Below, piece after piece: positions 11,121 through 23,396 of a DNA stretch of 64,000 bases; the stretch's first letter is position 1, and each line of letters starts with the position of its first letter. Made by a program: the position numbers and the translations under genes. The DNA is taken from contig JADNRY010000288.1 of NCBI GenBank assembly GCA_015501585.1, positions 1 through 64,000 on the forward strand. Reading direction: 5' to 3'. Origin of the DNA: Rhodocollybia butyracea (taxonomy: Eukaryota; Basidiomycota; Agaricomycetes; Agaricales; Omphalotaceae). Below the pieces are notes generated by a model. It ran no database searches. It was given only the letters and a program-made list of their open reading frames with translations, and was not told the origin of the DNA.

Positions 11121-12359
11121 TAAAGATGGACACAAGTCCGGTGCCCACACAGGTACTTGCGAGTCACAATACTTGTTTCTGATGGGTCACCAACAAGTCA
11201 CAAGTCAGGCTTCCAAGTACTTGCAAGTACTTGTGACTTGTGCAAGGCATATAAATGCATGTATTTTCAGTACCACTTGAGCAATAATTACAACTTACCT
11301 TAGTTAGTAATATCATACTCACTACTGTGTAGTTTATTGTACTAGCCCTGTTGGCAATGTCCTTAATTCACACTAGTGAACACAACCTTACATGCACAAA
11401 GGACTAAGGAATGATGACAATATCAATACAGAGTCTGTCTCTGAGGGGGGACTAGAACACTAGAGTACTTGATTGTGGTGCCCCTCCGTGGTGTTGCTTG
11501 CTCTCTGCTGCCTCCACTACAATTTTATTATATGCACAGAGTGCTCCCCTAACTAAATTACAGACTTTTGGCTCAATTGGCCAAGGAAAACAGGACCCTC
11601 AGATATCATAAATGTAGATTGGTGAAGACTCAACAGTCTGGCTTATTCCACTCTTGTTCTAATATCTATCATCTTGCATCAAATACAGGTCAAAGTAACT
11701 GATCAGGTGCCTAAAGTGGCATATCAAGGTGAAATCATCAAGATTTGGACAGATACCCCACTTTTGGTAACTGCAGAGCATGTATATAAAGCCATACAAC
11801 ATCACCTCATGTCCCCCGAGTAGATATGTACCTTTCCTTTGTAGTTAAGCAGTAAGATGGTAGTTAATAAATATTATTTGTCTATTATTTACCTGACCCA
11901 CAATGATAACAAGTCACAAGTACTTGCAAGTTTACTTGCAAAAATACTTGCAGGTCACTGACTCGTTTTCCACGGGTCTTTGACAAGTCACGAGTCAAGC
12001 CTTTTGGGCCACAAGTACCTGCACGCCAAGTCCAAGTATACTTGGACTTGGACTCATGTCCATCTTTAGTGTCAGTATGAGTTTACTTCATACTAAAGTA
12101 TGAAATCATTATAGATGGGTATAATACAGGTTTTTATTACTAATATACAGTATAACTAGTGTATATAGGTAAGTAAGTACACAAGTACTTGTATCTGACT
12201 TGGGGCACAAGTACTTGAAGGTATACTTGCGAAAATACTTACAGGTCAAGTACTTGTTTCTGACGGTTCCTGCACAGGGCACAAGTCAGGCCTTTGAGGC
12301 CACAAGTACTTGTGCAAACAAGTCCAAGTATACTTGACTTGGACTTGTGTCCATCTTTA
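11121..12359. mobile_element. hAT-like element rich in ACTTG motifs
   Basis: The ends are a perfect 19-bp inverted repeat: TAAAGATGGACACAAGTCC at 11121-11139 and its complement at 12341-12359. The form resembles hAT termini. Near both ends there are many copies of ACTTG and CAAGT, often arranged as CAAGTACTTG palindromes, as expected for subterminal transposase-binding motifs. A further left-type end (TAAGGATGGACACAAG, 11040) and a further right-type end (about 12046-12068) suggest overlapping or nested copies. No 8-bp duplication fits any pairing, and no transposase is encoded. Confidence 0.55.
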
Positions 12360-12363
12360 GTAC

Positions 12364-13807
12364 CTACACAGCAGAGCACTCCTGTTCCTGCGGTGAGGTT
12401 AGATGAAGTTGCAACCCTTCCTCTTGCCTGCTTTCCATTGTTTCTGTACCAGTGGCAGCTAAAGAGTTTCTGCGAAATTGCATTGAGACTACCGAAACTG
12501 AGTGCGGGGTAGCGGCAACCATTGTAGACAATACAGGTTTATCCTTGACATGTGAATCTTTATGGTCCCAATGTGATTTTTGTAGATAAACAAGGAGGAT
12601 AATGAGAGTGGGGTACAATCCCTGTAAAAAGAGTGGTCATCCAAGTCAGTCTACTGGGCAGGGATGTATTGCAATAGTAATTACCACCAGCTGTGGAACT
12701 GCGCCGGCAATTGCATGGGTAGCACGATTTGATCCATGTATCATTGTGTACACTGTGCTGATAATAAATAAGGCCTACAAGAGATAGTATCATCAATACC
12801 GAATCTACAACAAGGATGATACTTTCTCACCCATATACAGGAATAAAGAATCCCTGATTCAGTGAGGAGTATCAAAATACTCCCTGCTGCTGTTGTTCGG
12901 CTACCGCTCCCAAGACGATTGCGTATATCCTTGCGATGAAGCCTTGAAGGTCAGGCTCAGCACATTGTACAAAAACACATAACAAGTGACTACACACCAG
13001 GTCTTGCGACCTACCAGTGATGTTGCCCATAGGTTCGAGATAAGGGAGATTATCAGAGCAGTGATTCCAAATGTGTCAGGCTCAAAAGAATTGTCATTTG
13101 GTGTAGCATGTGCCCTGGAAACATCAACCACTGAAAGAATGACCTACAACAAAGTTAAGTCTTCCGAAGTTCTCAATAGTGAACAACATACAGGTAGGAT
13201 GGCAAATATAGCAAAAATTATCTGCGTAAAACGCGGCCATCCCCAGATGGCACAAGCACGCCACATTACCACCATATCACTGATCCAGAACTTTGTAAAA
13301 AGGCTAAGTGTGAGCTGCATTGGTGACTACAGGCGGGGAACTCACATTGAAGAAGAGGGCAATAGTAGTCACCACGGACCACACGTATATTTGTTCAAGT
13401 GGTAAGACCGCCCATGCCTGTGGGTCTTGTAATTCCCTCATCATAGTATACATGTTTAAACCCCAGTGCGTTCCAGACGCAATATACATAAAGAGAGTGG
13501 CTGACAAAAGGAACAGACGTGGTCCAAATTTTATACCCTGCCGGCTGTGGATGCATATGAAAAAAAGATCAATCAGTTTCCCTGGTTTAAAACTGTATAT
13601 TTCAACTCAACCAGAGAGTGATAGTAGATGCCATGGTCAACAAGGTCAAGACACCTGCCAGTAGAAAAGAATGAATCAGAGTGTGGTTAAAGTGCGGATA
13701 CGAGACGCACCAAACAGTGCAGACTCAACCACAATTCCCGGAACCAGGTTGACTGCATCGGATAAGCTGGTCTCCTCTGCGTAAATGAAACTGGCAGAGG
13801 AGTTCAT
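12364..13807 (-). CDS. Multi-pass membrane protein, copy A
   Basis: This is a spliced gene of about eight short exons; the ATG is at 13807-13805 and the stop at 12364. The order of exons matches copies B, C and D: an N-terminal MNSS-type exon, a GVLTLLTTAS-like exon, an exon with SATLFMYIAS and DPQAW, an exon with FWISDMVVMWRAC, one with ITALIISLISNLWATSLVG, one with LLTESG, one with ALFIISTVYTM and a final GLYPTLIILLVYLQ exon with a polar tail. Hydrophobic stretches suggest about seven membrane segments. The layout (N-out hydrophobic core, SxNxWAT and ESG blocks) matches an expanded Agaricomycete membrane-protein family of unknown function. A TATA box lies about 32 bases upstream. No frame break was seen, but every splice site was not checked. 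Confidence 0.65.
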
Positions 13808-13838
13808 GGCTGAAATTACGCCCCTACGCGGCCGGCCT

Positions 13839-13846
13839 CTTTTATA
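13839..13846 (-). promoter_or_regulatory. TATA box of copy A
   Basis: TATAAAAG on the minus strand lies 32 bases upstream of the start codon. The same word sits at the same place in copies B, C and D, inside otherwise diverged upstream sequence. Confidence 0.6.
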
Positions 13847-15480
13847 CCATGAAACAGTTTGATTACAGGTGGAGCATCATAAAAATCATGATCTTTGGTT
13901 AACCACATCATCATCAACACACAGCTACCCAAGATGATGGGTTCGGCCAGAATACTTAGCTCAAGTTGAGAGGCTAAAAAAACCCTCCTATTGGTCTCTC
14001 TGATTCTTGTTATCTTTCAAGATAAAGTGGAACTATCTAGTTTTCGTGTCATAAGTTCGAGCTTTAAGGAGCCGCTGTGGCCCACTGTAACAAGAATAAA
14101 TGGGGGCTAAATTGTTGAAGACACGGCGAGGACGCATCCACGCTACCGGACCTTACACTGACAAGAGGGCAGTGTAGAATAGGAGAACGGCTTGACTCTT
14201 CGTAGTTTCATAATATTAGTCCAACAGTCAACTAAACTTGTAAACCTTTTTGTTGATGTGTATGCCCAAACGTTGTCTGGATGAGGGCTTCATCTCTACT
14301 ACGGGGTACCTGTTCTTCCAGAAATTTCTTCTCTGTTTGCAATACACCTCGCTGCAATATTACCACATCCTCTAAGTCGCTCGTTCTATCTTGGGTGAAC
14401 GTCTACTGTCAAGCTCAACTTGAAGTACTGCCATTGTTGATTGACACGGTGGCGTGCTCTGTCATTCTAGATAATGGAGCAAGTGAATGGGCAAGTATTT
14501 ATAGTGAAGCCAAGGTTAGAGGTTGTTACGGTGGAAGGTAAATATATCTGTTTTGATTTTTCAATGAGTTCGAAACTGATCATTACATGTCTACCAGCAC
14601 ATTTGAGGCATTTGACCACACCATGGTAGGACGACCAAAGGACGATTTGTTACCAGCTGTTGAAGAGTTACCGCCCTCGGATGTTGGCTGGAGTATTTGG
14701 TCTTGGTAGGGTTCAATTTGGCCCACCCGAAAAAAAGGATCTAAGTACCAGGCGGTTTGAGGTTTGATACCCTCCCGTACTTGACCCCCGTTCAGTTAGG
14801 AACGGTATCAAGAACGGTATTTACCTCCGTGCTTGCTAAGAGTGGAAAAAAAAACGATCCGCGCTGTACCAGACATCAAACTCTATCAACTCAAATCAAT
14901 GCATACTTTGTGCATACTGGTACTGATATATGAAGTTGCTTTGATTCTGGTATAATCCATTGTCATTTGTTCTACGTGATCGTCGTCAGCTGTTCATATA
15001 GATTCTTTCTTAGAGTTAAAGTCCATCAGATTTACTCGGCCATAGGAGAAGGATTCAAATATTCACCTTCGACTAGGATTGGGTATGTGGTACGCCCTAT
15101 GAGACCCTTCCCCAGTTCAAAAATGACACATAATTCTACTTTTTGAGGAACCGTTGTTGCTCTTTCTGCCCCCGCTTGTTAACGATGTACATCACTCTGC
15201 AGAGTCTAATTAGATTTTTCCCGTTGATACATCCGGGGGCGGTTCTACGCATTACTCCAGCTTCCGACATCGGACCCTGTTTAATTCCATACCCAGTTTT
15301 ATTATATTATCTAAACCCTATGCCGAACCCGTAGTCTCAACGTTGAAGCCAGGAAGGTTGCTTGAAAGGAAAGGTACCGTCCTGTTGCTTTTGAAGAATA
15401 GCCGACTCCACTATCTCCAGCTGGATCTCCGCCCCACTAATCGAGTTCACGTCCTTGCAAAAAGAAAAAGTTCCAATACA

Positions 15481-15669
15481 CATCTGCAAAACCTGGGTTT
15501 TGATGAAAGCAGTTCTATTCAGTTGCTATTCAGTCCAAAGCATCTCAGAGCAAGGGTACTCGCTGTAGAGCGCTCTGAGCTGCTCTGGGTTGCTTTGGCA
15601 GCTTTGACAGCTTTGGAGCGCTCCAGAGTGCTCCAGAGCAGCCAAAGCTTGTCCCAGGTTTTGCAGATG
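15481..15669. mobile_element. 189-bp MITE in block A
   Basis: A perfect 17-bp inverted repeat, CATCTGCAAAACCTGGG, bounds a 189-bp segment with a palindromic interior (GAGCGCTCT and GGAGCGCTCC words). Blocks B (near 49070) and D (near 62500) are uninterrupted at this place (TCCAATACA then GGAG), so it is an insertion. The target copy is CA or CAC, depending on where the ends are set. The superfamily is not clear. Confidence 0.75.
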
Positions 15670-17639
15670 CACGGAGAACAAAGTTACGCATACTGCGGCC
15701 GCATAGACTGTTAGACACGCTATTTTGTCTATTGAAAGGCATCTAGCAACCCCACAGCCTCTAATGACTAGCTTCCTGATGGATGATCCTTGGGGAAGCA
15801 GGTAATTTCGCGCTGTTTCCATCTTGCTACACCGCTGTTCAACCGCCGATACCAGATTCGTTGGTTCTGAACAATCCGAACAGCACTCTATCACACGTTA
15901 AACCAGAGCCCCAAGAAGCCCCCAACTTGCCGAATCTTATCGCTGCTGCAGCTGCTACAGGTTGTAGATGTCGTTCCAGGAATTTGAAGTTTTCCTGGGG
16001 TTGCAAGTGCTAGACAATGGTTGTCTGATTCAACGTAGGATATAATTGTTCAATTTCCTCGATGTCTAAAGGAGCTTACTTGTAGCCTGTAGGTTAGTCT
16101 CGAGAATGTTTTGCTAGAGAGGCGTCCCTAGTTCAGATTGATTCTTCTCCCGGTCTACTTTGCTTGTTCGTGGGTCTTACTTGAAAGGAGACGCGTGGAA
16201 AGAGGGTACTGTTCGCGCACGGTACTATATACCCACAGGAGGAAACAGCAGTGCGTTGAGCTCTAGAGACCGAATTGAAAGGCCAGAAAACAGTAGTATG
16301 CGGTATTGTCAGTAGTCACGAAATTGACTAGCTGAGTGATCCACCTTCCGCCTGGTCCCATATTGTTATCAACCGAATATGCCTCTGAAAGTCATTACAA
16401 CGACCTCAGGACAAGTTGCTAGCTCCAGGGATATACCATTCCAACCCATTCCAGTGATTAGGTACTGGTCTGAGCAGCGTTAATTGTCCTTGAATTCACC
16501 GCTTGTGAATCTTCGTGGTTGTATCGTCCCGGCGGAAGGAGTGACAAAGTCAAAGCAGCGCAAAAGGTCTGTCCCGATCCATGGCACTATGGACTCCAGA
16601 AATTCAATGAGCTGCAGACAACCTCCGTGCATTGTTGAGAAGAAATGCCGGCTTAGCGTGCCGCATTTAGTTTATTTGGTGGCAATTGAACGACGTACTC
16701 AGTTGGATGTGTACGTCTAATGCTTGAAAGGCAAGCGCACCATCCTCTATAGGTCTCTTATCGAAGTTATCTGACCATTACATTCCGCTGGCTCCAGTAG
16801 AAGTAGTACCACGTAACCCAAGTCCCGCCAACGGCAGCGGCAACCTACGCGTCGATTTCCCTCCAGATCTACACCCCGAATGAAGCCCTTTGATTCCTCC
16901 ACAGTCCTAACTCTCCGAATGTGGAAAAACCTGATAGAAATCTGAAAGATGATGGTAGTTTCGGAGGTGTTCGTGTCATAAATTGCAAGGCGTCATCTGG
17001 GATGTGGTTGTGTTTGCAGCCACCATCTTGAAGTTCCATGTCACAATCCTGGCGCAGCCTAACGCGTAATTGTACAGCGGATGTCGATGAGCGCTCAGCG
17101 TTTGCTTGTCCAACAAAAGCCTCAAGCTCAAGTGCTCGAGCATCCATACACTTGACAGTATTTCAAGGGTCCCAACTATGCTTTGTAAATTCTTGTGTAA
17201 GAATTGGCCCAAATCAATTTGAGAGAGAGAAAAAGAATCAAAGTCAGAAAGGAAAGGAAAGGAACCAATGGGGAAAAAATTAGTAGACGTACCGCAGCTG
17301 CTGCCAGTGATACCAAACGGTCCTGCATTTTGATACCATTCCATATTCTGATCAAGCTTTATTGTTGGGTCTAGCTAGCTGCTATCGAAGAAACTCGTTC
17401 GTGAAGTGTGAAGCTCGGGCATCACTAAATCGCTGAAAGTAAGATAAAGGGTGGTAGGAATTTCAATCTATCGCCATCATTCCGGGACCCGATATGGCGT
17501 TTGAATGGTTGGTAACCCGCTCGTCGGCCTGCTATCGAATCGTATGACCCTCGCCCATATGGTACTATATTCTCAGCTGGTACATATATTTTGAATCATT
17601 TCCAGGCATTACAAACTAAGTACCAGAGTAATAGAGGTA

Positions 17640-17779
17640 TTCTAAGCCCCGATCAGAGTTGTACTACCTTACTATATGCTCACCACTAAAGTCCCACTGT
17701 TCCAATGTATTCAAAGCCCCAACCATGGTTGTAGTACCTTGCTATGTGCTCACCATTAAAGTTTAACTATTTCAATGTA
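17640..17779. repeat. 70-bp tandem repeat near the Plavaka left end
   Basis: Two units of 70 bases (17640-17709 and 17710-17779) share AAGCCCC, TATGTGCTCACCA-like and CAATGTAT words with several substitutions. Their place inside the left end suggests subterminal transposase-binding repeats. Confidence 0.7.
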
Positions 17780-17954
17780 TCAAAAGCAAGTATCTCTCCG
17801 CTTTAAGTGTGTCCGAGTCATATCCATGTGCGCTCGCCGCCGCTGTGCACTTCCGACCGCTCGCTGTAAATTGGAATTTACTCAAACGACTCGGATCATG
17901 TACTGAGTAACATCCCGGGTATACGTTTGACCACGACCTTGCCACAACTTCGTT

Positions 17955-18539
17955 ATGAATACTCCAGTCAAAAAGAAACCCAACGATGAGCTAATTGTCC
18001 CAAGCTCGCAGGAGGATGAGAGGAATTTTTGGGAGTAAGCATACTTTGAGTCTGCTCATTCATTGACTCACTACTATTTCACAGACTCGATCCCGATGCA
18101 ACTCTTGTGTCTGTTAATTCCGAGTTGGCAGCACCTGGCCCTAGTAGTACAAAACCTACTACATCCCAGTCAGACTCAGACTCGGACTCGGATGCAAGAA
18201 CTCCAATCTCACCGAGAAGTCCTGGTATGTTTTAGTATGACTCCGAACTTGTAGACGTTGAGACTAATTTGGAGTCGGACAGCAATCTTGGCGCATCGTC
18301 GCGATCCCAAGCGCGTGGAGTTTAATCTTACACCTACCAACATGGATAAAGTTCGGCGCAGGGAAAATATGAAACTCGCGAGTTACGCTAAAACATTGGA
18401 AGAAGAAGTGAAACGGCTTCGTGATGAGCTACGATCTGCACATGTACAGTTGAAGAAGTTGGGTCAGGAAACTATCAGTATTTCAGAGCATACGGCCTCT
18501 GCCCTAGACACGGCGGACCCCACACATTCAAGCTTTTAG
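17955..18539 (+). CDS. Small coiled-coil accessory protein of the Plavaka element
   Basis: The start is ATG at 17955. GT/AG introns at 18035-18084 and 18228-18360 give a continuous frame of 133 codons that ends with TAG at 18539. The second intron is long (133 bases) for this genome and is chosen because it keeps the frame; another splice pattern that keeps more of 18258-18360 is possible. The protein has an acidic Ser/Asp run (SDSDSDSD) in the middle and a heptad-like helix near the C-terminus (KTLEEEVKRLRDEL), so it probably forms a dimeric coiled coil. I know no function. It is read divergently from nothing nearby and converges on the transposase gene that ends at 18679. Confidence 0.5.
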
Positions 18540-18678
18540 TGTACTACTACGTATACTATAAATCTAAATCAGTAGTAGCCCAGACTGAACTTGAAAAATC
18601 CTTATGATGTCACAGGATTTTAGTTAAATCGCGTGATGTCATGGATAAAATCAATTTGTAGTATGGTAAAGACAGTAT

Positions 18679-21600
18679 CTACATTGATGCATATCCATCT
18701 GAGTTGCTATCTTCTTCCCCATCGTCCGGCCCTAGGTCATCATCAGAGCCCCCGCTGCCTGCAGACTCGGAATTAGATTTGTTAGAGCCGCTCTGATCAC
18801 TGTCCTCTGAGTCGGAATCACTTTCCGACTTATCGCCAGATTCGGGTGAGTCAATTTCGGCGCCATCGTTTGGCTCAGTAGCTTCAGTGTTAGTAGTGGG
18901 TTGAGCATCAGTGTGACCCACTCCTCCACCAAGGTGCCGCATAAACATGTCTCGGTCAGGGAATCTGTAACCATATATCAGCTACTTGAGTGACGGCAGA
19001 CAAAATCACTTACATATTCACATAGTACGATGCCCAGTCATCTGTTTTCGTTTATGGGACGCGCTGCAGTAATTTTGGTACTTGCAAGTAGCTCGGATGT
19101 ACGTCCACTCGTAAAGTCAGGAATGAGATGAGCGGCTCGTAAAACCAGAGATGGATCAAGAAATCCAAACGCGTAGTCATCACTCTCGGAAACAAAGCCT
19201 ACTTTTGGTAGCCTCGCATGTTTGATCCCCCAGCGATACCCTGGCTCTTGACCCATCCACCGAACCCATAAAAATTCCATATGTTCCATTTTGTGTACCC
19301 CACCCGACTCGATATTCAGCCAAATAACGTCTGCATGAAATATACCAAGTACACGAGCATACCAAAATGGGTGAGTACCTGGAGACGTGTCTGGAGAATG
19401 AACCATGACAACATTGTGATCAGTTCGAGGATTGATGACATCCTGATCCCGACGGACATTGTAGGTAGTGAAGTTGACGCGAAGAGTTTTTGTAGCATAT
19501 ATTTTCTGGTCATATAAGAGGATCGAGTTTCGTTGTTCATCTGTGAATGATTCATGAGTATCACCATCAAAATCCCGCTCAAGAAAGCGTCCAAGGAGAT
19601 GGTCTTGAAGTTTTATTTGAAAGTCCTAGACTCCCAGTCAGTTTAGTGCTGGCATATATAGATTTACCAACCTTCTTCGCCGGATCTTCATGAGTATCAG
19701 AGTGTAAAAATTCAGAAAGATGGATTGGATGGTTTTTGTTTGTAGAAATGAAGTGATGCACATCGGGAGATACTTTTCTATCTTCCAGAAGTGTACTCAT
19801 TTCCATGCCAACGTGGTGTGGATGTCGACCAAGAGTTTGAGCAGATTCCGATAGCTTCTGCTTTCCTAATTTAATCTGCTTTTTTCGCCTTCGTTAGAGC
19901 GGCCTTGGCCTGCTGAAGTTTCTTTGCACGGAGGTAATGCTTTGCGATTTTGTTTCGTTGCATCACGTTTGTTGGTTAGCCCATAGAGCATTTTCACTGT
20001 ACGATGGGCAAGTTCACCCTAAACAGTATTAGTTTTAAGAAGTATCACCGTTTATAAAATATATAGACTTACGATTTGAGTTGAGTAATTATCTGTGGTT
20101 CCAAACCAGCGAATGAAGGAAACGTAGTCACCCATTGCATGCCATTTGTATGTGAAAAGGTTCAGCGTCCGTGGTTTCTTGGTAGGAGGTATGTTTGGGG
20201 CCGTTGCTATAAATTTGGAATTGGTATTTAGACATGACTTTGATACAACCAAGGACTTACACTGCTTTACTGGATTATTTTGAAGTCTGGCGCGAATGAG
20301 CAACTGCTTGACGTCGAGCACGAGCATCTTGCTCTCGGGGTAGTTCGAAAGTGGCAAACTTTGAAGCAGACTTATCTCTGAAATCCCGCATGAGCCTACC
20401 GACTTCAGTAGTTGTTTTCTCCAGCCACTCGAGTGTTGGCTCAGTGTGAAGACGGAGTTTTGCAAGGGCATGCCATTGAGCGAGACGGAATAATAACTTC
20501 ATCAGACGCTCATTATGCTCATGCTCAAATAAGTGTTCAAATGCAGGTATCGCGCACTGAAAAAGATTAAATAATGGAAGATTTTCGTGCAAACTTACAT
20601 ACTTGGAGTAAGTCCTCGAAATCACGGGCAGCTAGCTTCTTCATTTCAGATGCATTTCCCAGGAAGTGGCGAATTGTGGTGCCAAAGGCAGGGATCCGCT
20701 GGAAACTACAAAAAAATTCAGTATTTGTATAACATATGAACTTGGACTTTTACCGTCTATCCAGTTCGGCGACTTTTTCTGCACCATTTTGGGAGGCATA
20801 CAACATACGTATGAGATGAGTGAAAAGAGTTTTCCAAATCCCAAGCTCGACCTCATGCAGAAGGTCTACTGCGAGCATTTTGGAAATATTAAAGTCCGAG
20901 CCTAGACGTTCGATAAATGCGTTCTGGCAACGTTTTGGTAAATCAATAAATTTGGGCAATCGTCTCACTCACCAAGGTCGGGATAGATGATGTCTCCTTG
21001 AGTAAGTTGTTGACAGCGGTGCCATTAATAGGGTACCCAGACTTGTAAATAAAATCCCGAGCTAGCTTGACTGCAGCCAGATAAAAGACTCGTACTTTTG
21101 TGAGCCGGGTACGCATATCCCGAAAAAGGCCCATTTGGTCTAGCTGTGTCTTGCGGACTAGACATCGGGGCAAGGACATAGGCCTTTATCCCGAATAGTT
21201 GCCAAAAGGACTCTATTTTCGTGGATGAATCAATGACAGTGGTACAAATATATAAAAGGTTTACTTCTCTGGGTAATCGGCTGAGTAGGTGAAAACTCTT
21301 GGATAAAACCGCCGCTCAATCCCATCATGGCACTTGATGACTATACCATAGTGATACGCATGAACAAAATCATCTCCAAGAAGTATCCTCCACACAGCTT
21401 GCATGAGCTCACGGCGGCAGTGTGTCGAGAGGTCCTCACGGGACTTTTTAGCACCCCATTTGGTGTAAAACTTTGACGCAAAGTCTTGAAATGAGGCGGG
21501 GAGCTGCAAAACTGCATAAGAATAATATCCACTGATTATAGATGGCAGTCATAGCTCACCGAGGGGATGTACGCAACATGATGACATGCGCCGGAGTTTG

Positions 21601-23147
21601 GCAGTGAACGAATGTATTTCGAGAGGTTCCCAAACATCATATATACTGGCCACATCTTGGCATTTCCGAATGAGGTCAAGTGAGTGGCGTCTGACCAAAA
21701 CATCAGACCTAGGACCACTTTTTCGAGCTTGCAGTCTGGATTTTCTGGAGGGCCACGCATACGCTGTACTTTGCTGTGTTCTTCAAGAAAAGCATCGGAG
21801 TTATAGAGCTCTGAGTAAACTCGATGCATTTTGTCAGAACCAGGAACAGTTTGGTATAGTTTGAATGGGAAAAAGTGGAATTTTTCGGAGAGAGGATCGG
21901 TGAATGTGGATCGAATAACGGAAATGAGATTACGAAAATAAAGACCTGAGACTGAGAATTGTTGAGAGGGTATGTCTTTATCCCCAGATGGAACATCGAT
22001 GGTAATACTAGTGGACTGGAAGTTGTCCAGCAACTTGGATTCTCCCTCCTGGTTCTCAGCGCGCTCGAAGCGAAGATTTTCGCTATGCGCGTTGAAGCCC
22101 TTTAAGTCATTGGGGTCGAAATCCGGTTGGAGAATGACTTCATTCACAAGTCGCGTTGTCTCTGTCTCGGATTTTGTACGACCACCACTACTCATCCAGT
22201 TCATGAGATGCCAGATGCTCATGTTTCGAAATGGCCAAGGGGGGGATTAGTTTCTGAAGACGTGGGTAGATGTGTTGATGACGGATCCTCTTCATCCCCC
22301 AAGTCAATAGAACCACTGTTGAACTGTTTAGAGTGATTACACAGATCTGCCAGAGGAACAGTGGAATCAGGGTCATAAGACGGCCGATCAAGATAGTGCC
22401 GAATCAAACCAAATGGATTCGCCGCAGTTTTTAGCTGGTCTTGAACAATTAATATTACCCTCCGGATAGCAGAAGGTGCAGGCGTAGGATTCTCTGCCAC
22501 CACGAGAGGGGGAGCCTGCGGCGGCTCATCCCGAAAGCGACGTGGAAGACGTGATGCACGACCTGATGATGTTACAGCTGTTGGTGGATAAGCCTCATTG
22601 CGCTCTTCCACCAAAGTTACTGGTGGGCTCAGATTTGGAGGCTGCGGTGATAGTTCCGGGTGGGGTGACGAGCGGTCTAATATGTTTGGTAAGGGCTTCA
22701 AAACAGCGCATGAGTTTTCAGTACACCACAGAAGAACACTGCTCACATCATGAAAAAAAGACTGATTAAAGTGCAAAGGGTATCCTAGGCTTGGAGTCTC
22801 TGGGTTTGTGTCCATAGCTTCCGAAGAGTCCACGAAGGGATCAGGTCTGGATGTACTACTAGTCATGGTACTCTGGAATAACGAGATGTTATTTATTAAT
22901 CAATGCTTGCTGAGAATAAATTGACGTTCTTACCTGTGGATTATGCATGAGAAGCTGAAGCTTTGCTTTTTTCTTTACTGGTGGTAGACGAGAGCTTGAG
23001 GCAGCAGCAGAAACAGGGGGGCGGGGCTTTTGCAATATATGCCTTCCACAGTTCACAGGTCCTCCGATGTTGCGCTAGTGAGGCTTCAGTTGAAAATCCA
23101 TGACCGTGAATTCCTTTGGGACAGCCTTTGACACAGTAATGAGACAT
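18679..23147 (-). CDS. Plavaka-type transposase
   Basis: The gene is spliced into many exons. The start is taken as the methionine before a zinc-finger-like block (CVKGCPKGIHGHGFS then HRRTC); an in-frame upstream ATG lies at 23246. Family landmarks follow in order: NMSIWHLMNW (near 22200), LMFWSDATHLTSFGNAKMWP with the likely first catalytic Asp (near 21690), FYPRVFTYSADYPEK (near 21280), VDLLHEVELGIWK (near 20840), CAIPAFEHLF (near 20550), YKWHAMGDYV (near 20130), MEFLWVRWMG (near 19270) and MFMRHLGGGVGH (near 18930) before an acidic Ser/Asp tail. It would catalyse excision and insertion of the element. The intron at 18965-19013 is clear. A C7 run near 22240 shifts the frame between two exon-like segments; one more C would restore it, so decay or a base-calling error is possible. 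Confidence 0.85.
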
Positions 23148-23368
23148 AGTCTTTGGAGTTGGGTCTGTTAGATTAAGTGGGGGACTCAAAGTCCAAGTCG
23201 AGAGAGTTTGGAAAAAAGGGGCTAAGTTATTCCGATATGGCAACAAACGGCTCGGTAAATCTAATCTTGAAAATTATCAGTGCATGACCAAGATGTTTCA
23301 AATTCCGGAAGGATAAAAGGTGGCCGCGGTAGCGTGACTTCGTTGAATCCTTCTTGAACTTGAACCAC

Positions 23369-23374
23369 TATAAA
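23369..23374 (+). promoter_or_regulatory. TATA box of the accessory gene
   Basis: TATAAA lies 28 bases before the ATG at 23397. The 249-bp gap between this gene and the divergent transposase start serves as a shared promoter region. Confidence 0.5.
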
Positions 23375-23396
23375 CCTGTTCGCCTACCCCTCTAAT

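Larger units (their letters stand above)
13808..17420. other. Duplicated non-coding flank of copy A
   Basis: This matches 47964-50859 behind copy B and, in parts, the regions behind copies C (56573-58790) and D (61135-64000). Shared landmarks include AACTATC...CTTTTGAAGAAT, a block starting GAAAGAGGGTACTGTTCGCG near 16200, and a block with CTCAAGCTC before the transposon at 17421. Short ORFs in it are not conserved in frame between copies, so I do not call genes. It is cut by a 189-bp MITE at 15481-15669 and ends at the Plavaka element. Confidence 0.6.

Noticed and set aside
11130..12350. CRISPR-like or tandem-repeat array from the CAAGT/ACTTG words
   Set aside because: Spacing is irregular and the words are only five bases long. 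Subterminal transposon motifs explain them better.
15343..15894. Overlapping 122-123 codon ORFs on both strands
   Set aside because: Both exist only because a 189-bp palindromic MITE is inserted. The other block copies have no such frames.
17423..17428. CACTA at the Plavaka left end as the true terminus
   Set aside because: Comparison with the unfilled site in block B places the border at ATCACT, two bases outside CACTA.
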